From NCBI GenBank assembly GCA_016787725.1, contig JAEUTZ010000026.1, forward strand, positions 1 through 64,000: a DNA stretch of 64,000 nucleotides, given 5' to 3'. Origin of the DNA: Cyclobacteriaceae bacterium (GTDB taxonomy: Bacteria; Bacteroidota; Bacteroidia; Cytophagales; Cyclobacteriaceae). Below are positions 8,684-17,184 of this stretch, piece by piece. A program made the position numbers and the translations under genes. Numbering within the stretch: position 1 is the first letter of the stretch; each line of letters starts with the position of its first letter. The notes under the pieces are model-generated. The model searched no databases and was not told the origin of the DNA. It saw only the letters and a list, made by a program, of their open reading frames with translations.

Positions 8684-10150
8684 TTAATTCTCCCCAAACT
8701 GTTCTTCCAGGCCTGTATAAAGTCTCTTGAACCGCTCAAACTGGTGGCTGTAAAGCTTAGACAAGGTTTGATTTGGGATGTACGTTTTACCCGCTGGCAC
8801 TATATTCTTAAAGGGAATATGGAGTGCATTAAACGCTAACCTGGCTGCCCCAATGGCAGAGGCATCATGGGCACCGGTAACGATCAGATTCTTACCTAAA
8901 ACATCACTTAAAAGTTGAATCCATTCGGGTGCGTGGGTGATCCCTCCGCTCACCAGAACCCGTTTTGCCGAACCACAAACTTCCTCAACACTTTCAACAA
9001 TCGTCTTGATTTCAAAACAAATCCCTTCCATTAACGCCCGTGCAAAATGATTGCGTGTATGGCGTGGCGAAACATTAAAGAAAACACCCCGGGCCTCAGG
9101 ATTATAAATCGGAGCCCGCTCTCCCAGTAAAAAAGGCAAGGCAATCAGTTCTTCGCACCCGGGTGGTACTTGCAAAGCATTTTTTACGACCTGAGTCAAA
9201 TCGGTATCGGATGATTCAAACTCCCGTGCAAACCAATCGAGCACAACAGTTCCATTGTTGGTGGCTCCTCCGGCAATCATTGTGTCGGCATACAACAAAT
9301 ACCGAAATAACTTTCGATCCCGATCCTTTAACTCCAAGGGAGCCACCCTTCGTACCGCACCACTGGTTCCGAGCGTAATCGTCATGGCGTCTTGGTGCAT
9401 GGCATCGCTTCCCAACTGGGCCAGGCACCCATCGCTTGCACCCAGAAAGAGAGGAGCAGCCTCCTTCCATAAAGGAAAAGAATCCACCACGCCACTTTTT
9501 AAATAGATCCGATGATCGGTGGGTACTGGCCTCGAGAGTTTGTCGCTGCCAATGCCGACCAGGGTCAACGCCTCGTTCGACCAGGAAAGTTGCCGGAAAT
9601 CAAACAGGCCGGTAGCTGAAGCAATCGAGTAATCGACAAGGTATTCTCCGCACAAATGATGCACGACAAATTCCTTGATAGAAATAAACTTAAATGCCCG
9701 CTGAATTACTTCAGGTTGATGCTCCTTATACCACAACAGCTTGCAGAGAGGCGACATGGGATGGATGGCCGTACCTGTCTGGTCATGAAGCTGATGACCC
9801 AGTTCTGTATTTCGAATAAGCCTTGCTTGTTTTGAACTGCGGGTATCAGCCCACAAGAGCAAAGGTGTTATGGGATTGCCCTGTTCATCAATCGCCATAA
9901 AACTGTGCATTGCACTGCTGAGACTTCCAGCGGCAAGCACAAACCCAGACGGGATATCGTGCAGCACCCTATTGATGCTGTGCTTCACAGCATGAAGGAG
10001 TTGCCACGGATCTTGTTCAGCGTGTCCCGGATACGGATACCGGGTTGGATAAAAAGATTGGTCGCTTTTCAGCACCTGACCATCGGGCAGCACCGCCAGT
10101 ACTTTGGTGCTGGTGGTTCCGATATCGATTGCCAAGACAAATGAAGTCAC
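8684..10150 (-). CDS. gntK: FGGY carbohydrate kinase, probable gluconokinase
   Basis: This 488-residue protein has the FGGY-family actin-like fold. The N-terminal phosphate loop IDIGTTSTKV is at 8-17, the catalytic-Asp region is LLLWADTRSS, and the nucleotide-binding loop is ITLGTSGAVR. The family signature region near 390-460 reads VLVSGGITHAPEWIQLLSDVLG. FGGY members phosphorylate different sugars; the neighbouring 6-phosphogluconate dehydrogenase points to gluconate, but xylulose cannot be excluded from sequence alone. The start is GTG at 10150. No gluconate permease is adjacent. Confidence 0.8.
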   Translation of the reverse strand: MTSFVLAIDIGTTSTKVLAVLPDGQVLKSDQSFYPTRYPYPGHAEQDPWQLLHAVKHSINRVLHDIPSGFVLAAGSLSSAMHSFMAIDEQGNPITPLLLWADTRSSKQARLIRNTELGHQLHDQTGTAIHPMSPLCKLLWYKEHQPEVIQRAFKFISIKEFVVHHLCGEYLVDYSIASATGLFDFRQLSWSNEALTLVGIGSDKLSRPVPTDHRIYLKSGVVDSFPLWKEAAPLFLGASDGCLAQLGSDAMHQDAMTITLGTSGAVRRVAPLELKDRDRKLFRYLLYADTMIAGGATNNGTVVLDWFAREFESSDTDLTQVVKNALQVPPGCEELIALPFLLGERAPIYNPEARGVFFNVSPRHTRNHFARALMEGICFEIKTIVESVEEVCGSAKRVLVSGGITHAPEWIQLLSDVLGKNLIVTGAHDASAIGAARLAFNALHIPFKNIVPAGKTYIPNQTLSKLYSHQFERFKRLYTGLEEQFGEN

Positions 10151-10206
10151 CGATTCTAAGAGTAGAATCAGAAAAATAGAGAAATAAGAGGATTAATAAA
10201 ACGCGC

Positions 10207-10566
10207 TTACCGCTTTAGAAATTTATAGGTGCCCCTGAGATTTGCATGATCATCGCGAATGGAAACAAAGTAGTATCCACTTGTTAGATCTTTCACGCGG
10301 ATTCGTACTTCATACTCATCCACCAACTCCGTTTCCAACTCAATCGAGTTTCCAAGAAGATTGTGTACCGAAAGATTAACCTTTCGGGCGATTGGCGCCT
10401 CAAACTTGATGTTAACAACATCCGTGGCGGGGTTGGGGTAAACCTGTATTGATTTGATTGGATCTGGCTTACCTGAAAACGTCCCTTCTTCCCGACTTTG
10501 ACCGAATACAAGCTGGACGGTCAGCATCATTAAGAGCAGTGCAGAAATGATATTCTTCAGGTTCAT
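10207..10566 (-). CDS. Minimal T9SS-sorted secreted protein
   Basis: This protein has only 119 residues. It comprises a signal peptide (1-22, ending VQLVFGQ), a linker of about 15 residues, and then a type A T9SS sorting domain filling the remaining 80 residues. That domain starts at the hallmark IQVYPNPATDVVNIKF and ends with YYFVSIRDD...GTYKFLKR. ATG 10566 is chosen because it begins the signal peptide; an in-frame start 17 codons upstream adds nothing recognisable. Sorting domains normally sit behind a cargo domain, and here there is almost no cargo. It could be a decoy, a processed peptide source or the remains of a larger protein. Confidence 0.8.
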   Translation of the reverse strand: MNLKNIISALLLMMLTVQLVFGQSREEGTFSGKPDPIKSIQVYPNPATDVVNIKFEAPIARKVNLSVHNLLGNSIELETELVDEYEVRIRVKDLTSGYYFVSIRDDHANLRGTYKFLKR

Positions 10567-10659
10567 GTCAGGAGTAATACGAGTATTTGTACCTCTTAGA
10601 TGCATTTGGTAAGTCAAAAGTTTAAATTAATTGAAAATAAAAGCAGTGAAATACCGTTT

Positions 10660-12153
10660 CTATTCAATTTTCTTAAACGCAGCGGGCAAAAATTCAATAA
10701 TATCCCCCGCAATCAGGGAGTTAATACCCTTTTCGTGAGCAGCCAGATCGCCTGCTAACCCATGCATGTAGGTACCTAAAATGGCGGCTTCCATTGCCGG
10801 GTACCCCTGCGCCAGCAATCCGGTAAGGATACCGGTTAATACATCGCCTGTACCACCTGTGGCCATGCCCGGGTTGCCCGTTGCATTAAATGCAACTTTC
10901 CCGGAAGGTGAGGCAATGGCTGTGTAAGCACCTTTTAAAAGAACTACTGATTGTAGCCTCTTTGAAAGTGTTTTCAGTTTCTCGAGCTTTTCAAAATCAT
11001 GTTTCCAGGAACCCACGAGGCGACCAAACTCACCGGGATGAGGTGTAAGAATGGAACCCTTCGGGACGGAGACTAGAAGTTTAGGATTGATTGCCATCAG
11101 ATTTAGCGCATCGGCATCCAACACCAACGGTTTGTCAGTACTTGCCAGAATTTTTTCGAGTGCCTGTCCAGATTCTGTTGCCAGACCGATTCCCGGACCA
11201 ATGCCAATGGCATCATAAAACTCTTCAATCTCACGACCCGTAAAATAATCTGGAGATGTGTCCACCGTGGTCATCGCCTCGGGTACTGCAGTTTGGATGA
11301 TTGAATAACCGCGCTGTGGCACATGTGTTGTCAATAACCCAACTCCCGATCGTAACGCAGCCCGGGCCGCCAGCACACAGGCACCCATTTTTCCGTTTGA
11401 CCCGGCAATCAACAACGCATGGCCATAATTTCCTTTGTGATCAAACTTATTTCGCAGTTTAAGTATTCTTTTTACCGACTTCAGCACGGTCAGTGAATAT
11501 TCCGTATCTGTATCCTTCAAAAACTTTTTACTCAACCCAATATCAACCATGTGCCAGTCGCCAACAAATTCATGGTTCCCGGGCATCAAAAAAGCAAGCT
11601 TAGGATTTTGAAAAGTAACGGTCTGATGGGCCTTGACAATGGTGCCCTCTGAATGTTGATCGATGCGGATGCCGGAGGGGACGTCCACCGAAATTCGAAT
11701 CGCCTTACACCGGTTGATATTTTCAATCACGCTCGCATAAATTCCTTCTACCGGCCTTGTTAATCCGGAACCGAACAATGCATCGATTAGAAGTGAGCAT
11801 TCTGAAAACGGATTGGTTTCTACCAAGGTAGTGATCTCGGTGGGTGTTATCTTGCCCTCCAGTTTCTTAAGGTTACTGTTAAAATCATCCGACTCCTTGC
11901 CCCCACCGCGAACAACCCAGACTTTAACCGGGTAATTCCATTCGTGCAACATGCGGGCAATACCCAATCCATCGCCCCCATTATTGCCGGTTCCGCAAAT
12001 CACACCTATTTTATGGGTTGCATCATAGCGTTCAAAAAGCCAATGGGTAAATGCATGACACGTACGCTCCATCAAATCGTGGGAAGTAACCGGTTCCTCC
12101 CGAATGGTGAATTGATCCCAGGCTTTGATTTGTTCAGCAGAGAGAATCTTCAT
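10660..12153 (-). CDS. nnr: Bifunctional NAD(P)H-hydrate epimerase / dehydratase
   Basis: This 497-residue protein has two fused repair enzymes. The YjeF N-terminal epimerase (about 1-210) has GTGNNGGDGLGIAR and the nearby Asp in IDALFGSGL. The C-terminal ribokinase-like ADP-dependent NAD(P)HX dehydratase (about 225-497) has AGSNGKMGA, GIGPGIG, LTPHPGEFGRL and the anion-hole motif GGTGDVLTG. Together they convert damaged hydrated NAD(P)H of both epimers back to NAD(P)H. The gene starts six bases after nuoD on the same strand, so it is likely co-transcribed with complex I genes, which fits NADH maintenance. Confidence 0.95.
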   Translation of the reverse strand: MKILSAEQIKAWDQFTIREEPVTSHDLMERTCHAFTHWLFERYDATHKIGVICGTGNNGGDGLGIARMLHEWNYPVKVWVVRGGGKESDDFNSNLKKLEGKITPTEITTLVETNPFSECSLLIDALFGSGLTRPVEGIYASVIENINRCKAIRISVDVPSGIRIDQHSEGTIVKAHQTVTFQNPKLAFLMPGNHEFVGDWHMVDIGLSKKFLKDTDTEYSLTVLKSVKRILKLRNKFDHKGNYGHALLIAGSNGKMGACVLAARAALRSGVGLLTTHVPQRGYSIIQTAVPEAMTTVDTSPDYFTGREIEEFYDAIGIGPGIGLATESGQALEKILASTDKPLVLDADALNLMAINPKLLVSVPKGSILTPHPGEFGRLVGSWKHDFEKLEKLKTLSKRLQSVVLLKGAYTAIASPSGKVAFNATGNPGMATGGTGDVLTGILTGLLAQGYPAMEAAILGTYMHGLAGDLAAHEKGINSLIAGDIIEFLPAAFKKIE

Positions 12154-12158
12154 ACTGT

Positions 12159-13397
12159 TTACCGATCTACTTCGCCCAGCACAATGTCAATGGAGCCTAA
12201 GATGGCGATCAGATCGGCAATTAAAACTCCCCGGCTAAGTTCCGGCAATACCGATAGATTTACAAATGAGCAGGCGCGCGCTTTACAACGGAATGGAATA
12301 TCACTTTTGCCATCAGCAATAAAGTAAAATCCCAATTCACCTTTTGGGTTCTCCGCTCGCACATAAAGTTCCTGCGCCTTGGGTCGGATTTTTTTCGGTA
12401 CCACGGACTGTGGATCAAAGTCGCGGGTACGTTTGTGCTCCCCCTCCAGTTTATCCAGGCATTGCCGCATAATCCGCAACGATTCATAGATTTCACGCAC
12501 GCGCACCCAGGTTCGATCCCAACAATCGCCAACGGTACCCATTTTACCCTCTCCGATTGGAATTTCAAACTCCAACTCCGGATAAACCGAATATCCATCA
12601 ACCCTTCGTAAATCAAACCGCAAGCCCGAACCGCGTAACATGGGTCCGGTAATACCAGAATTAATGGCCAGATTCAAAGGCAGCACTCCTACGTTCGCAG
12701 TACGATCAATGAATATTTTATTGTTGACCAGCAACGTCTCCAATTCACCAACTTTCGGTGTAAAGTAGTTTATGAATTCCCGGCATCGCTGCTCAAAGCC
12801 CACCGGCAAATCATAGAATAAACCGCCAATCCAAATGTAGTTGTACAACATCCGGGCACCACTTACCCATTCCAGCAGGCGTAAGATATGCTCGCGGTCG
12901 CGCATGATCCAAAAGAAGGGGGTGAAGGCGCCCAGATCAAGTCCATAGGTTCCAACAGCGATCAAGTGTGAAGCAATCCGGTTCATTTCTGCTACCAACA
13001 CCCGGATGTATTCAACGCGTTTTGGAATCTGGTCGGTAATGCCCATCATCCGCTCAACGCCCATCGCATAGGCATGTTCCGAATTCATTGCCGCTACATA
13101 ATCCATGCGGTCTACAAAGGGAATAACCTGATTGTATGGCAATCGCTCGGCATGCTTTTCAAAGCACCGGTGCAGATAACCAATGTGCGGAACGACATCC
13201 TTGATGATCTCACCATCGGATAATACCTCCAGTCTGAGCACTCCGTGTGTGGAAGGATGCTGCGGACCTAAATTAATGATCATCTCTTCCGACTTCAGTT
13301 CATTATAGTTGAACTTGTTCGGTTCAGAGTCAGTGAGGTTGTCCTCTTTGTAGATATACTGCTGCTCCTTATTCAATTGAAAGTGGACAATGGACAA
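12159..13397 (-). CDS. nuoD: NADH-quinone oxidoreductase subunit D
   Basis: This is the 49-kDa complex I subunit lining the quinone cavity, with 412 residues when read from TTG 13397. The core is intact from [21 protein letters not shown] (the quinone-site His lies in GPQHPSTHG) to the C-terminal [27 protein letters not shown]. The N terminus is odd: no ATG occurs before residue 39, and the only start codons near the expected site are non-ATG. The TTG used here lies inside the terminal inverted repeat of the inserted element at 13382-13799. The original start may have been lost or replaced by that insertion. Confidence 0.93.
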   Translation of the reverse strand: MSIVHFQLNKEQQYIYKEDNLTDSEPNKFNYNELKSEEMIINLGPQHPSTHGVLRLEVLSDGEIIKDVVPHIGYLHRCFEKHAERLPYNQVIPFVDRMDYVAAMNSEHAYAMGVERMMGITDQIPKRVEYIRVLVAEMNRIASHLIAVGTYGLDLGAFTPFFWIMRDREHILRLLEWVSGARMLYNYIWIGGLFYDLPVGFEQRCREFINYFTPKVGELETLLVNNKIFIDRTANVGVLPLNLAINSGITGPMLRGSGLRFDLRRVDGYSVYPELEFEIPIGEGKMGTVGDCWDRTWVRVREIYESLRIMRQCLDKLEGEHKRTRDFDPQSVVPKKIRPKAQELYVRAENPKGELGFYFIADGKSDIPFRCKARACSFVNLSVLPELSRGVLIADLIAILGSIDIVLGEVDR

Positions 13398-13407
13398 TTA
13401 ATAATAA
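13382..13407 (+). repeat. Left terminal inverted repeat of the IVP element
   Basis: This arm begins AGTGGACAATGGACAAT and is the inverted partner of 13767-13799. On the minus strand it provides the TTG codon from which nuoD is read. Confidence 0.7.
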
Positions 13408-13461
13408 CAAAATTCCCTATTTAGATTTTGCAGTTTTGATGGAAAAAGTCTGAATCTTTAT

Positions 13462-13791
13462 TCACTCAACACAATCAGTTAACAATCCTTCATCGTTCTT
13501 TAACTCAATAATCTTGGAATCAATCAGTAGCCTAATCCAATATTTTGATTCGTTGGCTTCCTTATTCGCTATTGATAATTTATGAATGAAATCCGCTCTC
13601 GACTCAGCCTGATTTGCTTCTTCGATTAAAGCCCCAACTGAAGTGCCACTCCTCAAAAGTTGCCTGGATAAAATGTACTCATTCTCAGCTTGAAGTCTCT
13701 GGCATAATGAAATGATCTTTAACGCAAAGTGATAACTCTTATCCTTAAGAACATTTTCTCTTCCCTTTATTATCAATTGCTCATTGTCCAT
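13462..13791 (-). CDS. Four-helix bundle protein, 23S rRNA-IVP family
   Basis: This 109-residue, largely helical protein has typical family features: an N-terminal LKDKSYHFALKIISLC, the segment YILSRQLLRSGTSVGALIEEA and the segment ADFIHKLSIANKEANESKYW. Members were first seen inside intervening sequences of 23S rRNA genes and are also scattered between genes in Bacteroidota; they resemble the Avd accessory protein of diversity-generating retroelements. The function is unknown. Here it is the only gene of an element bounded by inverted repeats and inserted between nuoC and nuoD. No reverse transcriptase or variable repeat is near, so a retroelement role is not supported. Confidence 0.85.
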   Translation of the reverse strand: MDNEQLIIKGRENVLKDKSYHFALKIISLCQRLQAENEYILSRQLLRSGTSVGALIEEANQAESRADFIHKLSIANKEANESKYWIRLLIDSKIIELKNDEGLLTDCVE

Positions 13792-13799
13792 TTTCCACT
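13767..13799 (-). repeat. Right terminal inverted repeat of the IVP element
   Basis: Read inward on the minus strand this arm begins AGTGGAAAATGGACAAT and ends AATTGATAATAA. The ATG of the four-helix protein (13791) is part of it, so its first eight residues or so are encoded by the repeat. Confidence 0.7.
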
Positions 13800-13801
13800 A
13801 A

Positions 13802-14287
13802 TTAGTACTCAATTTTCACGCCCCTATAAGTTTCATCCTGTTGATAATCTTTAAGCAGGGGAAATCCATTCCAATCGGCTGGCATGAGAATTCTTCTCAA
13901 GTCAGGATGATTCTTAAATTGGATTCCAAACATATCATACACTTCCCGCTCCAACCAGTTGGCCGACTTCCACACCGGAACCAGGCTCTCAACCGCTGCT
14001 TGCTCGCGTGATAAAACAACTTTTATAGACAACGAGAAATGGAATGGAATGGAATATAAATGATAGACTACTTCAAGGGTTCCAGCTTCCGGCCCCCGGT
14101 CCACTCCGCTGATATTCGAAAGCATATCAAAATATGTATCCGGATGCGTGCGAAGTTCAGAGCAGACACGAAACAATGTTTCCTTCGGAACAACATAACC
14201 CGCGGGGGTTGAATTCGGGATTTCAGACACTGGTTCTCCAACAACCCGGCTAATCAATTCCTTAATACGTTCTTTATGATCCGACAT
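13802..14287 (-). CDS. nuoC: NADH-quinone oxidoreductase subunit C
   Basis: This 161-residue protein is the 30-kDa peripheral-arm subunit of complex I. The characteristic C-terminal signature is present: [29 protein letters not shown] (about 110-140), ending with a YRGVKIEY tail. It is not fused to nuoD, unlike in some proteobacteria. Its start overlaps the end of nuoB by 14 bases, and its stop lies three bases from the edge of the IVP element that now separates it from nuoD. Confidence 0.93.
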   Translation of the reverse strand: MSDHKERIKELISRVVGEPVSEIPNSTPAGYVVPKETLFRVCSELRTHPDTYFDMLSNISGVDRGPEAGTLEVVYHLYSIPFHFSLSIKVVLSREQAAVESLVPVWKSANWLEREVYDMFGIQFKNHPDLRRILMPADWNGFPLLKDYQQDETYRGVKIEY

Positions 14288-14807
14288 GGAGTTTTGTATT
14301 TAACAGTCGTTCAATGGCCACGGGTTTTACGCGACTTTCATTTCGGATTTTTTCATGCAATTTCAAGATTCCACCAATCAATGCTTCCGGCCGGGGCGGA
14401 CAACCCGGAACATAAACGTCAACAGGAATGATCCGATCCACTCCCTTTACCACATGATAGCCATGTTGCCAATAGGGACCACCGCAGTTGGCGCACGAGC
14501 CCATCGAAATCACGTACCGGGGCTCGGCCATTTGTTCATACAGCTGCTTGATGCGGTCGGCCATTTTAAATGTTACCGTACCGGATACAATCATCACATC
14601 GCTTTGACGCGGAGTTGCCCTTGGCACCATGCCGAACCGATCCATGTCGTAAACGGTACTTCCCGTGCTCATGAATTCAATGGCACAGCAAGCCAATCCA
14701 AAGGTCATTGGAAATAAGGAAGACAGCCGCGACCAATTTAATAAATCATCGATCTTGGTGATGATCACCCCGCCTTGTTCAAATTGTTGATCCAATAGCC
14801 CTTTCAT
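14274..14807 (-). CDS. nuoB: NADH-quinone oxidoreductase subunit B
   Basis: This 177-residue subunit carries iron-sulfur cluster N2, the last electron carrier before quinone. The four cluster ligands are visible: the adjacent pair in [11 protein letters not shown], the Cys in GSCANCGG, and the Cys in [11 protein letters not shown]. The length is normal. It overlaps both nuoA (four bases) and nuoC (14 bases), indicating coupled translation within a tight nuoABC block. Confidence 0.95.
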   Translation of the reverse strand: MKGLLDQQFEQGGVIITKIDDLLNWSRLSSLFPMTFGLACCAIEFMSTGSTVYDMDRFGMVPRATPRQSDVMIVSGTVTFKMADRIKQLYEQMAEPRYVISMGSCANCGGPYWQHGYHVVKGVDRIIPVDVYVPGCPPRPEALIGGILKLHEKIRNESRVKPVAIERLLNTKLHVGS

Positions 14808-15313
14808 AACTGTTTCTCCTCACCCTTGTGTCCGGAATATCTTTTGTTTAATAACTCATACATTTCAGGAGGTACCGGGGATGAAACATCCGTGGTTTGA
14901 GGTTTTGATTTTACCCAATCGAGGTGGCCCATTCGCCACGCATAGGCCAATCCAAACACCAGGACAATTATAAAAATCAACATTTCCACCAAAGCAAACC
15001 ACCCCCAGGCGCCTGCTGTTTGAGTGTTTAATTCTTCATTTGCAAATACAACCGACCATGGAAAAAGGAATACAATCTCCACTTCAAATAAGATGAAAAC
15101 CAGAGCAAGTACATAAAAGCGAATATTGAACTGAACCCAGGCCGGCCCCTGTGCGGTCTCTCCACTTTCATAGGATGCCAGCTTTTGCGAATTGGGACGA
15201 CTTGGGCGAAGAAGACGTGATACAAAAAGGGCAGCTACAACAAAAAGCACACCTCCGATCAGGAACAGGAGAATCTGATAAAACACGGGAACCGAACCGG
15301 AATCAACACTCAT
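14804..15313 (-). CDS. nuoA: NADH-quinone oxidoreductase subunit A
   Basis: This small membrane subunit of complex I has 169 residues and three transmembrane helices. The conserved loop after helix 1 reads [24 protein letters not shown] (about 48-71), typical of NuoA. ATG 15313 is preferred to the in-frame TTG at 15334. The promoter -7 box at 15320-15327 lies only seven bases before this ATG, so the mRNA may be nearly leaderless. It is the first gene of nuoABC-[IVP]-D; nuoE to nuoN are not in the window. Confidence 0.92.
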   Translation of the reverse strand: MSVDSGSVPVFYQILLFLIGGVLFVVAALFVSRLLRPSRPNSQKLASYESGETAQGPAWVQFNIRFYVLALVFILFEVEIVFLFPWSVVFANEELNTQTAGAWGWFALVEMLIFIIVLVFGLAYAWRMGHLDWVKSKPQTTDVSSPVPPEMYELLNKRYSGHKGEEKQL

Positions 15314-15319
15314 GCTGGC

Positions 15320-15350
15320 CAAAGATACAGGCAAATAACACTACCCCAAA
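15320..15350 (-). promoter_or_regulatory. Promoter of the nuo operon
   Basis: On the minus strand TTTG (15350-15347) is followed by 19 bases and TATCTTTG (15327-15320), an excellent match to TTTG-N-TAnnTTTG. Transcription should start at about 15313-15315, at or beside the nuoA start codon. Confidence 0.6.
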
Positions 15351-15356
15351 GCTGGA

Positions 15357-15680
15357 TTATAGATTACTTGTAGTAAAAGTATCTCCCTGTGATAAATCCC
15401 CGTATCAAATCCTTTTTTGAACCAACGTTGCCGTTGCTCGGAAGTTCCGCGTGTGGATGAATCGGGCACCACAAATCCGCGCGCTTGATTTTGCAGCCGG
15501 TCATCCCCAATCGCGCTGGCAGCATTCATGGCTTCTTCATAGTCGCCTGACTCCATTATATTGTTCTGATTGTTTTGATGGTGAGCCCACACCCCGGCCA
15601 GAAAATCGGCCTGCATTCAAGCCGGTCGGAGAGTTTGTTATAGTCTTCTACTTTGTCTCCGGCCACGCCATTGCATGTAA
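15357..15680 (-). pseudogene. Decayed neutral zinc metallopeptidase (YpfJ-like), C-terminal remnant
   Basis: Recognisable C-terminal parts of the neutral zinc metallopeptidase family are spread over two reading frames. The upstream frame has [14 protein letters not shown]. After one missing base the frame continues with [12 protein letters not shown] and [14 protein letters not shown], then [21 protein letters not shown]. After a second missing base, in a run of G near 15395, the natural ending [13 protein letters not shown] appears and stops at 15357. The HExxH half is absent upstream. Two frameshifts plus 5' truncation indicate a dead gene. Raw-read errors could explain the frameshifts but not the missing N-terminal half. 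Confidence 0.8.
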
Positions 15681-15783
15681 CTGAATTTAGAGGGAAGGTA
15701 CAAGCAGATTTCACACCTTCAACAAAAAAGCGATTCCCTGAAGTTTAACCAACAGGGGAATAGACACTATGACAATAGCCTGG

Positions 15784-16743
15784 TTACTGCGTAGGCAACA
15801 CAAATACAGGAGCCATTTCAGAACGCCAATCGCTTGTGAGCTTTTTCTGCCCTGAGCCATCCCGGTTTCGCAAATAGATGTCAAACATATTCCCTTTCTT
15901 ATTGGAAACATCGAAAGCCAGCCATTCACCATCTGGCGACCACGCATGCCAGCCTTCGCTTAACGTATCGGTTGTAATTTGTTTTACATTCGAACCATCG
16001 GGCGACATAGTAAAGATATTATGTTTTCCTTTTTGTCTGGAGATGTATGAAATAATGTTTTGATTGGGTTCCCAGAAAGGCGGCCCCGCATGGTAACTAT
16101 GCCATTGTGCTGTGGTGTCATCCGGATAGTGAGTCAACTGTTTTAAGTTGCTACCATTTGCATCCATGATCCAGATTTCTGCTTTTTCGTCCTGGTAGTT
16201 TCTTCGGTTTTTACGATGACGGAATACAATCTGATTTCCATCGGGTGAAAAATGAGGATCTGCAAAAGAGGCGGCCGTATCGGTAGTGAGTTGAGTATAC
16301 CTGCCGGTTATTACATCCACCAGGAATAACTGAAACCGAATTTCCTTTCCGATTCGACCGGATACAATCAATTCTTGGCCATCATCACGACTGCTCATCC
16401 AGGAGTCTTCCAACCGAAGGTCTGTAATTTTCCGAACGTTATTTCCATCGGCATCCATCTCATACAAAAAGTACATTCGATGGATGGTATCGCGATCCGA
16501 AATAAAGTAGAGTTTGTCCTTCCATGCATAATAAACCCATTCAACACCCGGTGTATTGGAAACATTTTTTTGCCCGGTACCATCGGCATTCATGACAAAG
16601 ATTTCGTAATTGTCGTTTGCCGTATCATAATTCACATTGTAAGCAATCTTGTACTCCGAAACATCGGCTTTCGGCTTGGTATTTGAACAACTTATCATTG
16701 CTCCGATACTGGCCATTACAACGAATCCCAGTATCTTTTTCAT
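15784..16743 (-). CDS. TolB-like beta-propeller lipoprotein
   Basis: This 319-residue protein has a lipoprotein signal, with the lipobox near residue 19 (GAMISCS). Five or more PD40 propeller blades follow, for example YEIFVMNADGTGQKNVS, YFLYEMDADGNNVRKIT, PHFSPDGNQIVFRHRK, WIMDANGSNLKQLTH and IFTMSPDGSNVKQITT. Such propellers resemble the TolB C-terminal domain and usually bind proteins or act as periplasmic scaffolds. ATG 16743 is used, placing MKKILG at the N terminus. It overlaps the upstream DUF1761 gene by four bases, so the two are probably co-translated. Confidence 0.85.
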   Translation of the reverse strand: MKKILGFVVMASIGAMISCSNTKPKADVSEYKIAYNVNYDTANDNYEIFVMNADGTGQKNVSNTPGVEWVYYAWKDKLYFISDRDTIHRMYFLYEMDADGNNVRKITDLRLEDSWMSSRDDGQELIVSGRIGKEIRFQLFLVDVITGRYTQLTTDTAASFADPHFSPDGNQIVFRHRKNRRNYQDEKAEIWIMDANGSNLKQLTHYPDDTTAQWHSYHAGPPFWEPNQNIISYISRQKGKHNIFTMSPDGSNVKQITTDTLSEGWHAWSPDGEWLAFDVSNKKGNMFDIYLRNRDGSGQKKLTSDWRSEMAPVFVLPTQ

Positions 16744-17141
16744 TTCCAAGCAGCAATAATTACTCCCATAATGGTTAAGGCAACAATACTATAACCCGCA
16801 TTAATCAGGAATAACTTAAACGATTTTCTTTCAAACAAATAATGTGTGCCAACAAAGGTAGCCACCCAGCCGGCTCCGGCCAGAAAGCCCCACAACGCAC
16901 CCATGGTGGGATCACTTTCGGGCCCCATAAACATGGCAAGGTTCACCGCAGCAATTAATCCGAGCACGAAAGCCAGTCCAAAAATCTTCAACATGTTTCC
17001 GCCCTTCAGGCTTTCTTCCGTAAATCCATTTTCCTTCATCCAGGCTTTACCGAATAAGGCAGGTGAATACCACAATCCACCAATCAGAAAGGTAGAAAGT
17101 GCAGCGGCTATAATGGCGAGGTAGTTTAATTGTACGTCCAT
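16740..17141 (-). CDS. DUF1761 family membrane protein
   Basis: This 133-residue protein has four predicted transmembrane helices. The first helix region IIAAALSTFLIGGLWYSPALFGKAW carries the WYSP-x-LFG-x-xW pattern of DUF1761, and AAVNLAMFMGPESDPTMGALWGFLAG is the second conserved block. The function of this family is unknown. It is upstream of and overlaps the TolB-like lipoprotein gene by four bases, the only hint of a functional partner. Confidence 0.82.
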   Translation of the reverse strand: MDVQLNYLAIIAAALSTFLIGGLWYSPALFGKAWMKENGFTEESLKGGNMLKIFGLAFVLGLIAAVNLAMFMGPESDPTMGALWGFLAGAGWVATFVGTHYLFERKSFKLFLINAGYSIVALTIMGVIIAAWK

Positions 17142-17184
17142 ACAGGTAGGGTTTAAGGTGAGGGTTATGTTTGTGTTCTCATAT

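Larger units (their letters stand above)
13382..13799 (-). mobile_element. IVP-type element with terminal inverted repeats inside the nuo operon
   Basis: A 418-base unit separates nuoC from nuoD. Its ends are inverted repeats. AGTGGACAATGGACAAT at the left matches AGTGGAAAATGGACAAT read inward from the right at 16 of 17 bases, and both are followed by AATTRATAATAA. The unit encodes one small four-helix protein whose start codon lies inside the right repeat. Its base composition is more AT-rich than the flanking nuo genes. No clear target-site duplication is visible. Mobility is inferred from the architecture and from the scattered distribution of this protein family; no transposase is encoded. 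Confidence 0.65.

Noticed and set aside
13462-13791. Could the IVP-family gene mark a diversity-generating retroelement?
   Set aside because: No reverse transcriptase or template/variable repeats are found nearby.
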